A stretch of DNA of 7,665 nucleotides, taken from JANXZO01 sp964355115 (lineage in GTDB: Bacteria > Bacteroidota > Bacteroidia > Bacteroidales > FEN-979). The notes below the pieces were generated by a model. That model saw nothing but the letters and a program-made list of their open reading frames with translations. It was not told where the DNA came from and did no database searches. Position numbers and translations under genes: made by a program. The DNA lies in contig CAYHCQ010000146.1 of the NCBI GenBank assembly GCA_964355115.1, positions 1-7,665 of the forward strand, written 5' to 3'. Shown piece by piece: positions 1-6,476 of this stretch; within the stretch, counting starts at the first letter, position 1, and each line of letters begins with the position of its first letter.

Positions 1-1
1 C

Positions 2-517
2 GAACGCATGAGGATCCTGCGCGACCATGGAATGAACCGGACAAAAAAATACTGGTACGACAACCTCGGATTCAACTACAGGATGACCAACATGCAGGCA
101 GCGCTTGGACTGGCGCAGCTGGAGCAGCTCGACAGCCTGATTGCCGTCCGGGATGAGATATTCCGGAATTACACCAAGGCTCTTGGCGACCACCCCGGGA
201 TCATTTTCCAGAATACGTCGGACAACCGTGCGGTGAACTGGATGTTTACTGTCAGGCTCGCCGGCCACGATTTTGAACATCGCGATCGGGTTATCACAAT
301 GCTGAAAGAGCAGGGGATCGACTCAAGACCTCTGTTCTACCCCATTTCCATGATGCCATTTTACCAGGCACCAAAATTCGTACGCGGCCGAACGGACAAT
401 TCACTTGCCATCTCCAGTGAAGGTATCAGCCTGCCAACCTTTGTAGGGATTACTGAAGAAGAGATCGGGTATATTTCCAGCTCGCTGCTTGATTGTTTAA
501 AAACTCCGGGAACATGA
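2..517 (+). CDS. DegT/DnrJ/EryC1/StrS family sugar aminotransferase, C-terminal part (5' end outside window)
   Basis: This is the C-terminal part of a PLP-dependent nucleotide-sugar aminotransferase, the family that puts an amino group on 4-keto or 3-keto NDP-sugars for surface glycans. The open frame runs to the left edge without a stop (two codons, E and R, precede the first ATG at position 8), so the start lies upstream. About 171 residues are visible, roughly the last 45% of a usual 360-400 aa protein. The block LRDHGM, followed by NYRMTN and QAALGLAQLEQL, is typical of GDP-perosamine-synthase-like members. The later SRPLFYPI and SLPTF..ITEEEI stretches are the usual family end. The lysine that binds PLP lies upstream and cannot be checked. 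Its stop (TGA, 515-517) overlaps the ATG of the next gene by 4 bp, suggesting translational coupling to the glycosyltransferase. The family is sure; the exact sugar substrate (perosamine or another 4-amino sugar) is inference. Confidence 0.93.
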   Translation, partial: ERMRILRDHGMNRTKKYWYDNLGFNYRMTNMQAALGLAQLEQLDSLIAVRDEIFRNYTKALGDHPGIIFQNTSDNRAVNWMFTVRLAGHDFEHRDRVITMLKEQGIDSRPLFYPISMMPFYQAPKFVRGRTDNSLAISSEGISLPTFVGITEEEIGYISSSLLDCLKTPGT

Positions 518-1227
518 AGGTTTCTGTAATTCTGCCTACCTACAACGAGAAAGACGCTATCCTGCTGCTTATACGGGAGATATCAGAAATACTCACGCGC
601 GAATCGCTGAATTTTGAGATCATCATTGTTGACGACAACAGTCCGGATGGCACCTTCCGTATAATTGAAGGTGAATTCAGTAATGACCCTCATGTGATTC
701 CCATTCTGAGATTGAACGAAAAAGGGCTGGCATCGGCCATCTTACATGGAATCAGGAGCGCCACCGGGGACACCCTGGTGGTGATGGATACCGATTTCAA
801 CCACCCGCCCAACCTGATCCCGTTGCTGGTGAAGATCACTGAATATTTCGACATTGCTGTCGGTTCGCGGTATGTCATCGGCGGAGGTATGGAGACATCC
901 CGCCTGCGCTATATCGGCAGCAAATTATTCAACAAGTTAATCCATTACTCCCTTGGGGTAAAGACAACTGACAACCTCAGTGGTTTTTTCGCATTTAAAA
1001 AAGAGATCATCACCGGGATTAATCTCGATGCGATCTTTTATGGCTATGGCGACTATTTTATCCGGTTCCTCTACGTCATGCAGAAACAAAAGCGGTTTAT
1101 CCTAGAAATTCCCGTGGTTTATAAGGACCGGAAGGGTGGGCTCTCCAAAACCAACCTGAAGAAGGAACTGCTGCGTTACTCCTCTACCGTGCTTAAGATC
1201 CGTTTCGGAAAATTCAAGTATACCTGA
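514..1227 (+). CDS. GT2 family glycosyltransferase, dolichyl/polyprenyl-phosphate mannose synthase (DPM1)-like
   Basis: This predicted GT-A fold glycosyltransferase of 237 aa resembles polyprenyl-phosphate hexose synthases, which move a hexose from an NDP-sugar to a lipid phosphate on the cytoplasmic side of the membrane. Visible motifs are the N-terminal beta-strand MKVSVILPTYNE (1-12), VDDNSPDGT (39-47), the metal-binding DTD at 92-94 within DTDFNHPP, and GSRY (117-120) followed by GGGME. The C-terminal RKGGLSK (206-212) resembles the acceptor-loop region. There is no C-terminal membrane segment, so it is the short soluble or peripheral DPM1 type. I chose the ATG at 514, which overlaps the upstream stop as ATGA. 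A TTG at 493 would add seven residues before the conserved first strand and is less likely. The gene lies between the sugar aminotransferase and ligA and probably serves lipid-linked sugar or surface-glycan synthesis. The family is firm; the donor sugar and acceptor are not. Confidence 0.9.
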   Translation: MKVSVILPTYNEKDAILLLIREISEILTRESLNFEIIIVDDNSPDGTFRIIEGEFSNDPHVIPILRLNEKGLASAILHGIRSATGDTLVVMDTDFNHPPNLIPLLVKITEYFDIAVGSRYVIGGGMETSRLRYIGSKLFNKLIHYSLGVKTTDNLSGFFAFKKEIITGINLDAIFYGYGDYFIRFLYVMQKQKRFILEIPVVYKDRKGGLSKTNLKKELLRYSSTVLKIRFGKFKYT

Positions 1228-3275
1228 TGGACCTCGAATCAGCAAAAGAAAGGATATCCTTTCTGTCGGAAGAGCTCCGGCGCCACAACCACCTTTACTA
1301 TGTCCTGTCGCGTCCGGTGATCAGCGACGCTGAGTTCGACCGGATGCTCGCTGAGCTCAGTGAACTGGAGAAGACTTATCCCGTGTTGGCCCTTTCCGAC
1401 TCTCCAACCCAACAGGTCGGAGGTGACATCACGAAAGAGTTCAGGCAGGTCAGGCATAAATACCCCATGATGTCGTTGGGGAACACATACTCGGAAGATG
1501 AAATCCGTGATTTCGAAGAACGCATCCACAAGGTCATCGGCGATGAGGTGGAATATGTGTGTGAACTTAAATTCGATGGTGTGGCGATCGGGTTGACCTA
1601 CCGTGAAGGGGTTTTGGTTCAGGCCGTTACAAGAGGTGACGGCGTGCAGGGCGACGATGTAACAGCCAATATTAAAACCATCCGCAGCATTCCGCTGAAA
1701 CTTCACGGTTCTGATTACCCGCGAGAGTTCGAAATCCGCGGTGAGATTGTTATGCCGCATGCCAGCTTCCGCCAGCTGAACGAACAACGCACCGATATCG
1801 GGGAGGAGCCCTTTGCCAATCCACGCAATGCCGCATCAGGAAGCATTAAAATGCAGGATTCGGCAGAGGTTGCAAAACGTAAACTCGATTGCTACCTTTA
1901 TTATCTTATGGGCGACGACCTCCCCTATCCTACTCATTATGAACGGTTGATGGCCGCCCGATCGTGGGGGTTCAAAGTCTCTGATTATGCGGTTAAATGT
2001 CGGGACATCGACGATATTTCCGATTACATCAGCATTTGGAATGATGCACGCAAAGATTTGCCTTTCGACATTGACGGCGTTGTGATAAAGGTTAATTCGC
2101 TCAGGCAGCAGGATTTGCTTGGTTATACCGCCAAATCGCCGCGGTGGGCCATCGCCTATAAATTCAAGGCTGAACAGGTGACCACGGAACTTCTCTCCAT
2201 TGATTTCCAGGTGGGACGTACCGGCGCGGTCACCCCGGTGGCCAACCTGCAAGCTGTACCTCTGGCCGGAACAGTCGTCAGGCGCGCCTCCCTTCACAAC
2301 GCGGACGTGATCGCAGCCCTGGATGCGCGAATTGGCGATACTGTTTTTGTGGAGAAGGGAGGTGAGATCATACCAAAAATAACGGGAGTCGATCTCTCGC
2401 TGCGGCCGGCTGACGCAACAGCCATTGAGTTTATCCGGGTCTGTCCGGAATGTACTGCCTCACTCATCAGGCAACCTGGAGAAGCTGCCTGGTACTGCCC
2501 GAATGAATCTGGTTGTCCGCCTCAGATCAAGGGGAAACTGGAACATTTTATCTCCCGGAAGGCAATGAACATCGACAGCCTTGGAGAGGGTAAAATTGAG
2601 ATTCTTTATGAAAATGGTCTGGTGGAGAGCCCTGCCGATCTTTATGATCTCGAAAGCGATGATTTGCTGGGACTGGAAAAGAGTTATGCTGCAGTGGATA
2701 ATAAGCGAGAGAAGACGATCAGTTTCCGTGAAAAGACCGTAGCGAATATCCTGAACGGGATTGCTGCTTCCCGCGAAGTGGGATTTGAGCGGGTTTTGTT
2801 TGGGCTTGGCATCCGTTATGTAGGAGAAACCGTGGCAAAGCGACTGGCCAGCCATTTCCAAACCATTGAAGCTTTGGAAAAGGCCGATATCATTTCACTC
2901 ACCGAAGTTGAGGAGATTGGCGAGAAAATAGCTGCCAGCGTACTGGCTGCGTTTTCCGATCCTGCATTCCTTCAGCTCATTGTACGATTAAAAGCAAAAG
3001 GACTTCAGTTTGCGGTGAGGGAATCTGAAATCACCCGGAAGAGTGATAAATTAAGCGGACTTACCTTTGTAGTAAGCGGGGTTTTCGAAAAATTTTCAAG
3101 AGACGATCTTAAAAAGGAGATCGAAAACCACGGAGGTAAGAATGTTGGCTCCATATCAGCAAAAACCAGCTATGTGCTAGCTGGTGAAAACATGGGCCCC
3201 GAAAAACGGAAAAAGGCGGAAAAGCTGGGTATCCCGATAATTTCGGAGACAGAGTTTTTAGGAATGATCTCTTAA
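1227..3275 (+). CDS. ligA: NAD-dependent DNA ligase LigA
   Basis: This full-length 682-aa ligase seals nicks in duplex DNA in replication and repair, using NAD+ to form a ligase-AMP intermediate. Domain order is intact. The Ia (NMN-binding) region with HNHLYY covers about 1-65. The adenylation domain has the active-site KFDG at 115-118, so Lys115 is in the same position as in E. coli LigA. Further landmarks are the TRGDGV.GDDVT segment (135-145), RGE (171-173) and DGVVIKV (283-289). An OB fold includes QVGRTG..TPVA at 328-339. A Cys4 zinc site (C406, C409, C424, C430) is followed by a helix-hairpin-helix region of about 515-575 and a C-terminal BRCT domain from about 604 to 682. Residues around 482-503 form a charged stretch between the zinc site and the HhH region. 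The ATG shares its A with the previous stop (TGATG), so ligA probably depends on the upstream transcript. No Shine-Dalgarno is visible. Its stop shares TTAA with the convergent gene. Confidence 0.98.
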   Translation: MDLESAKERISFLSEELRRHNHLYYVLSRPVISDAEFDRMLAELSELEKTYPVLALSDSPTQQVGGDITKEFRQVRHKYPMMSLGNTYSEDEIRDFEERIHKVIGDEVEYVCELKFDGVAIGLTYREGVLVQAVTRGDGVQGDDVTANIKTIRSIPLKLHGSDYPREFEIRGEIVMPHASFRQLNEQRTDIGEEPFANPRNAASGSIKMQDSAEVAKRKLDCYLYYLMGDDLPYPTHYERLMAARSWGFKVSDYAVKCRDIDDISDYISIWNDARKDLPFDIDGVVIKVNSLRQQDLLGYTAKSPRWAIAYKFKAEQVTTELLSIDFQVGRTGAVTPVANLQAVPLAGTVVRRASLHNADVIAALDARIGDTVFVEKGGEIIPKITGVDLSLRPADATAIEFIRVCPECTASLIRQPGEAAWYCPNESGCPPQIKGKLEHFISRKAMNIDSLGEGKIEILYENGLVESPADLYDLESDDLLGLEKSYAAVDNKREKTISFREKTVANILNGIAASREVGFERVLFGLGIRYVGETVAKRLASHFQTIEALEKADIISLTEVEEIGEKIAASVLAAFSDPAFLQLIVRLKAKGLQFAVRESEITRKSDKLSGLTFVVSGVFEKFSRDDLKKEIENHGGKNVGSISAKTSYVLAGENMGPEKRKKAEKLGIPIISETEFLGMIS

Positions 3276-4006
3276 TCGGCCTTTTTGATCGACCCGGCCC
3301 CTGAAACCTCCTGGTCAATGTCGGTGGGAGAACCTTTATAACGGATGGTACCGGCACCGGAGACCTCCGCACGCAATTTCTTAGCAACACTGATCTGACA
3401 GTTTCCTGCTCCGCTTATATCGATGGCGTAGGTTTCGGCAAACAGTTCGTAGGCAAATATATCGGAGGCGCCCGACAGATCCATTCTTACATCAGTAGCT
3501 GCGCCATTCATCCTGATCTTGCTTGCGCCGCTGCAATCGAGTGTCAGCTTCTGTACGGCCAGCTCAAGTTTGGCATCGGAAGCGCCACTTGCATCAATGA
3601 TGAGTTCGGGTACCGTGATACAGGTTTCGGTGTGAATATCAACAGCACCGCTGGCATCAATACGCTTAAGTTCCTTAACGGTAATATAAAGGGCCATTTT
3701 TGTCGTGTGCCCAACTGGTTGCTTAATATTGATTCTAAGCACACCATTCACCACATCGGTACGGACCAATGGCATGATGTTGGCATCGGTTTCTACGGTA
3801 AGTTCCTGGTTGGGACCTTGTTTGAGGGTTACATCCCAGGCTCCGGAGAGGTCGATGGCATCGAAAGCGGGAACAACCCGTGTTTCTTTGATCACCTTCC
3901 CGTCACCATGAATTCCGATCATGTGGTTGCACCCGGCAAACAGACTTGACACACCCACAAACAGGGCTGAAAACAAAAGGGCTGAAAAGATTTTAGTTGA
4001 TTTCAT
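3272..4006 (-). CDS. GIN-domain (DUF2807) lipoprotein
   Basis: This predicted exported lipoprotein of 244 aa belongs to the head-GIN/DUF2807 family, common in Bacteroidota; its molecular function is not established. The chosen ATG at 4006 gives a clean lipoprotein signal: MKSTK, a hydrophobic core, then the lipobox LFAGC with the lipidated Cys at 26. The mature part has the family hallmark: eight [ILMVE]-x-x-SGA copies (SGA at 54, 119, 140, 159, 178, 198, 216, 235). The last seven are spaced 18-21 residues apart, as expected for rungs of a right-handed beta-solenoid. An in-frame ATG at 4117 would add 37 residues translated from the repeat region and would bury the signal peptide, so I reject it. 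The gene follows the DUF4097-like gene after a 184-bp gap and is the last of the sigma-factor unit. Its stop overlaps that of ligA. A TAATTTTC at 4020-4013 resembles a -7 box but lacks the final G, so an own promoter is only possible. Confidence 0.9.
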   Translation of the reverse strand: MKSTKIFSALLFSALFVGVSSLFAGCNHMIGIHGDGKVIKETRVVPAFDAIDLSGAWDVTLKQGPNQELTVETDANIMPLVRTDVVNGVLRINIKQPVGHTTKMALYITVKELKRIDASGAVDIHTETCITVPELIIDASGASDAKLELAVQKLTLDCSGASKIRMNGAATDVRMDLSGASDIFAYELFAETYAIDISGAGNCQISVAKKLRAEVSGAGTIRYKGSPTDIDQEVSGAGSIKKAD

Positions 4007-4028
4007 AGGGAGGAAAATTAGTATATAA

Positions 4029-4063
4029 TTGATAATTGATAGTTGACAATTGATAATTGAGAA
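4029..4063. repeat. 7-bp tandem repeat, TTGATAA type, five copies
   Basis: On the + strand the units read TTGATAA, TTGATAG, TTGACAA, TTGATAA and TTGAGAA without gaps (4029, 4036, 4043, 4050, 4057). The array lies in the leader of the GIN-domain gene, 22 bp before its start. In the transcribed direction it reads TTATCAA-like. I have seen similar TCAATTATCAATTGTCAA-type strings between Bacteroidota genes; how many copies this genome has cannot be seen here. Confidence 0.9.
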
Positions 4064-4107
4064 CGAGGGTATTAGACTGGTGATATTATAGTTGGTTACA
4101 ATATTTT

Positions 4108-4190
4108 CATCTTTCATCTTTCATCCCACATCCCACATCCCACATCCCACATCCCACATCTCACTTCCCACATCTCACTTCCCACATCCA
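4108..4190. repeat. 7-bp tandem repeat, CATCCCA type, eleven copies plus a partial one
   Basis: On the + strand the units are CATCTTT twice (4108, 4115), CATCCCA five times (4122-4156), then CATCTCA, CTTCCCA, CATCTCA, CTTCCCA (4157-4184) and a 6-bp remnant CATCCA. The array begins 44 bp after the TTGATAA array ends. Its other end abuts the stop codon of the DUF4097-like gene (TAA, 4193-4191). The strand is strongly biased, with almost no G on the + strand, so the - strand transcript would carry G-rich TGGGATG units. The alternation of CATCTCA and CTTCCCA suggests a 14-bp unit that was itself duplicated. Together the two arrays fill most of the 184-bp gap. Confidence 0.95.
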
Positions 4191-5246
4191 TTACTTAAGG
4201 CTGACATTCCCAAACTCACTTCGCACCGTTACCCTGGCTGTTGTGGTGGTTTCACCTCCAACGATTCCGACATAGGATTTTTCGTTGTGAGAGATGGAGC
4301 GGTAGCTGAATTTGGCTTTCCCTTCCGGATAATCGAGGTCACAGAATTTCAGCTGGGCATCGAGGCTGTATTTCGACTGATCATCAAGTCCGATCGAAAC
4401 ATTGCCATATTTGTTTTTTATGGAGACCGAAGTAAAACTGGCAGGCATTTCACGAACATCGCAACTACCGTATTGAATGTCGAGGGCAAGGCTTTGTTCG
4501 ATCCGGCCGATTTCCAGGTCGGAGAATTTCGTACGGCTGTCAACTGCTGAGGAACTTTCCATATTCAGGTTCCCTCCTTCAAAGTCAACGTTAAGGGAGA
4601 CGATTTTCTCGGCATCGAGATTAGAGTACTTGGAATCCAGCCTGAGGCTTCCGGCATACCCCAGGTCCATTTCAGAGTACTTTAGCATGAGCACAGCTCC
4701 TTTCATCCAGTTTACCTTGGCTTTGCTGAATTTAATGTCGAGCAGGTTATCGGAATTCCCCAGCTTGTTTGCCTCAAGGTTGCCATACCCCAGGTTTATC
4801 TTTCCTTTTCCAAGGATCTCATTGATAAATATATCGCCGAATTTATTGGTAATATCGAGGCTTACTGTCACCGGAATTTCAACCTTGTAGTCGATGGAGA
4901 ACCTGCCTTTCTGGGGGCCCCTGTTTTCGGTCATCGTGGTGGTTGCTGAAACATTGGATGGGGCGACAGAGACCAGCGCGATGCTGATGCGGTCGAACAT
5001 CTTGTCGGCAGCCTCCTGGCTGTTTGCCGCAACGGTAATTGTAACTTCAAACGATGCAGCATTCTTCTCCCAGTTATTACAATGCACTTTCCCGAATTTG
5101 TTGTTGATTGTTATCTGGGCATCAGGATTGATGATGAACTCTTTTTTTATAACACGGGTGAATTCACCGTGTGCTTTGGCTCCTTTAACTCCAAGAAGGA
5201 GGATGAGCAGGAGCGTGAAGAGGATTATTTTAATGTAGGCTTTCAT
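4191..5246 (-). CDS. secreted DUF4097-like beta-solenoid repeat protein
   Basis: This 351-aa exported protein has a signal peptide: MKAYIK, a hydrophobic core of about 7-20, and likely cleavage after AKA at 23-25. There is no lipobox Cys. The mature part contains about a dozen degenerate copies of [KLQE]-[FY]-[GSC]-[NDKE]-[LVIM], for example NKFGKV (49), NKFGDI (134), LGYGNL (152), LKYSEM (188), SKYSNL (205), TKFSDL (239), NKYGNV (278), LKFCDL (299) and SEFGNV (343). Many are 17-21 residues apart, which fits rungs of a beta-helix like those of DUF4097 or adhesin-like proteins. Assignment to DUF4097 is from this pattern, not from a search. No enzymatic motif is visible. It lies 11 bp downstream of the candidate anti-sigma gene, so co-expression with the sigma factor is likely. 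It may act in the periplasm or at the cell surface. Its stop touches the CATCCCA repeat array. Confidence 0.8.
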   Translation of the reverse strand: MKAYIKIILFTLLLILLLGVKGAKAHGEFTRVIKKEFIINPDAQITINNKFGKVHCNNWEKNAASFEVTITVAANSQEAADKMFDRISIALVSVAPSNVSATTTMTENRGPQKGRFSIDYKVEIPVTVSLDITNKFGDIFINEILGKGKINLGYGNLEANKLGNSDNLLDIKFSKAKVNWMKGAVLMLKYSEMDLGYAGSLRLDSKYSNLDAEKIVSLNVDFEGGNLNMESSSAVDSRTKFSDLEIGRIEQSLALDIQYGSCDVREMPASFTSVSIKNKYGNVSIGLDDQSKYSLDAQLKFCDLDYPEGKAKFSYRSISHNEKSYVGIVGGETTTTARVTVRSEFGNVSLK

Positions 5247-5257
5247 GGCTGAGAAGA

Positions 5258-5797
5258 TTAATTGTTTTTCTGGGTAAGTTGAAGTACAATATTGTTAAGA
5301 ATTCCCTCCTTCATTTGCTGATTGAGGATGATGGCTGCCTGGATGTGCTCATTGCCGGGATTCGCATTCAGTTCAGATTCCAGGTCGCCCGTTGTGTGGT
5401 CGAGGGAGGCGATCTCTTTCAAAGCGTTTTTGCTGAGTTCGCCTGCCTGTTCATTGTTTGAAGCCAGCGACCTGATTTTTACCAGCTGGAGTTCTGCCTG
5501 GCCGTTATAATATTGCATGGCTTCGCGCAATTCGAGCGGGAGGTCTGATGAACTGCCTGCCATGGTGAACCGTTCACGGATTTCGCGGGTTGCCAGGTCG
5601 AAGATGAATACGCTGACTGATATAAGAACCAGAATGAGGGCGGCAACTTTCAACATTGTAAAACGGTTAAATGCAGAAGGCCGTTGACCTGAAGCTGCCT
5701 CCAGCCGTGTCTCGAACCGCGCGAAATGGCCGGCTTCTGGCTCCTCGGTGTCGAAAGCTTCGCGGTTTTCGCGTATCAGGTTGTCAAGGTTTTTCAT
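5258..5797 (-). CDS. single-pass membrane protein, candidate anti-sigma factor
   Basis: This 179-aa protein has a cytoplasmic N-terminus of about 48 residues, one membrane helix (about 49-68, MLKVAALILVLISVSVFIFD) and a periplasmic part of about 110 residues that looks mainly helical. The N-terminal EEPEAGHFARFETRL (18-32) is the best landmark; I associate it with small membrane proteins encoded after ECF sigma factors in Bacteroidota. The protein has no cysteine at all, so it cannot have the HxxxCxxC zinc motif of classic ZAS anti-sigma factors. The role is inferred from topology and position: 15 bp downstream of the sigma gene and 11 bp upstream of the DUF4097-like gene. The expected activity is to hold the sigma factor at the membrane until a periplasmic signal releases it. 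The periplasmic helices could instead be a sensor or a partner for the two exported proteins. No database family can be named with certainty. Confidence 0.72.
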   Translation of the reverse strand: MKNLDNLIRENREAFDTEEPEAGHFARFETRLEAASGQRPSAFNRFTMLKVAALILVLISVSVFIFDLATREIRERFTMAGSSSDLPLELREAMQYYNGQAELQLVKIRSLASNNEQAGELSKNALKEIASLDHTTGDLESELNANPGNEHIQAAIILNQQMKEGILNNIVLQLTQKNN

Positions 5798-5812
5798 TAT
5801 CAGTTGAATATT

Positions 5813-6391
5813 TCAGTTGTATATAAATGAATTTTTCAGGTCACTCTCTTTCATGATTTCGAGCAGTTTCTGACGGGCACGTGAATACCGTGTACGGGAG
5901 AGCTGGTTGCTGATGTGCAGAATTTCAGAGATCTCCTCATGGTCGTATCCTTCAAGCAGAAATAGGGAGAGAACAATGCGGTATTCCTCAGGGAGCCTGG
6001 CAATGGCGGCCTTTACCCCGTTCACTTTAAACATGATCTCCTCCTCGCAACTCTCCTCTGATGCCTCCGGCAGATCCAGGTGTACCTCATCGATAGAGAT
6101 AAACTCCCTGGCCTTACTAAGTGAGTCAAGTGAATTATTCACTACGATCCTTTTCAGCCAGGAACCAAAACTTCCTTCACCGGTGTAGCTGCCGAGCCTC
6201 CGGAAGGCATCCAGGAAAGATTCCTGCATGATGTCCTCGGCTTCTGCGCTATCGTTAACTATCCGGAGAGAAGTATTGTACATGGCTTTATAATAGAGTT
6301 TGTAAATCCTGAACTGGGCAGCGCGATCCCCCTTGCGGCAGGCATCGATCAGATCCTGGTGAATATTTACATAGGTGCCTTCCAAATTCAC
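5813..6391 (-). CDS. ECF-type RNA polymerase sigma factor (sigma-70 family)
   Basis: This 192-aa alternative sigma factor directs RNA polymerase to a specific promoter set. Sigma region 2 spans about 12-93 and includes AEDIMQESFLDAFRRL (51-66) and GSFGSWLKRIVVNNSLD (73-89). Region 4 spans about 127-180, with LPEEYR (133-138), the helix-turn-helix EGYDHEEISEILHIS (147-161) and the recognition helix with SRTRYSRARQKL (165-176). An acidic linker (about 101-120) joins them, and there is no region 1 or 3, as in ECF members. The start is GTG at 6391: a stop (TAA) lies three codons upstream in frame, and no ATG exists before the conserved part. TTG at 6385 is the only other choice. Downstream are the candidate anti-sigma and two exported proteins. 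A TTTG-N21-TAACATTG promoter precedes it. That box is of the housekeeping type, so autoregulation is not shown by the sequence. Confidence 0.95.
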   Translation of the reverse strand: MNLEGTYVNIHQDLIDACRKGDRAAQFRIYKLYYKAMYNTSLRIVNDSAEAEDIMQESFLDAFRRLGSYTGEGSFGSWLKRIVVNNSLDSLSKAREFISIDEVHLDLPEASEESCEEEIMFKVNGVKAAIARLPEEYRIVLSLFLLEGYDHEEISEILHISNQLSRTRYSRARQKLLEIMKESDLKNSFIYN

Positions 6392-6423
6392 GGATTTTTA
6401 GTCAACAGACCTCTCGTTTTTTT

Positions 6424-6456
6424 CAATGTTACAAGGTTCGCTAAAAATATCACAAA
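6424..6456 (-). promoter_or_regulatory. predicted Bacteroidota housekeeping promoter for the sigma-factor unit
   Basis: Read on the - strand, TTTG (6456-6453) is followed after 21 bp by TAACATTG (6431-6424). This matches the TTTG / TAnnTTTG sigma-ABfr consensus with one mismatch in the -7 box (A for the first T of TTTG). Transcription would start near 6418, leaving a leader of roughly 25 nt before the GTG at 6391. Moderate support only; the region is A/T-rich and chance matches are possible. Confidence 0.5.
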
Positions 6457-6461
6457 AAAGT

Positions 6462-6469
6462 TAATTTTG
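6462..6469 (+). promoter_or_regulatory. predicted -7 box (TAATTTTG) of the transporter gene
   Basis: TAATTTTG is an exact TAnnTTTG match in the 85-bp divergent gap. No clear TTTG -33 box lies at the right distance; TTCG at 6437-6440, 21 bp upstream, is the best candidate. Seven bases separate the box from the TTG start codon at 6477, so the transcript would be leaderless or nearly so. The box lies only 5 bp from the -33 element of the oppositely directed sigma-gene promoter. Confidence 0.55.
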
Positions 6470-6476
6470 CACTCCT

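Noticed and set aside
493..513. TTG start for the glycosyltransferase seven codons upstream of ATG 514
   Set aside because: The conserved first strand (KVSVILPTYNE) follows ATG 514 directly, and the ATGA overlap with the previous stop is a normal operon junction.
1239..1787. Long open frame on the - strand inside ligA, with others at 1836-2297 and 2460-2861
   Set aside because: They lie opposite well-conserved ligA codons, have no recognisable motif and are not arranged as genes; they are shadows of the real frame.
3963..3988. Direct repeat AGGGCTGAAAA, two copies 15 bp apart
   Set aside because: It encodes the repeated FSAL of the lipoprotein signal peptide; low-complexity coding sequence is enough to explain it.
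4108..4190. CRISPR array
   Set aside because: The units are 7 bp and directly adjacent, with no spacers of 25-40 bp and no cas genes nearby.
4092..4550. Open + strand frame starting in the CATCCCA array
   Set aside because: Its N-terminus is only translated heptamers and the rest is antisense to the DUF4097-like gene.
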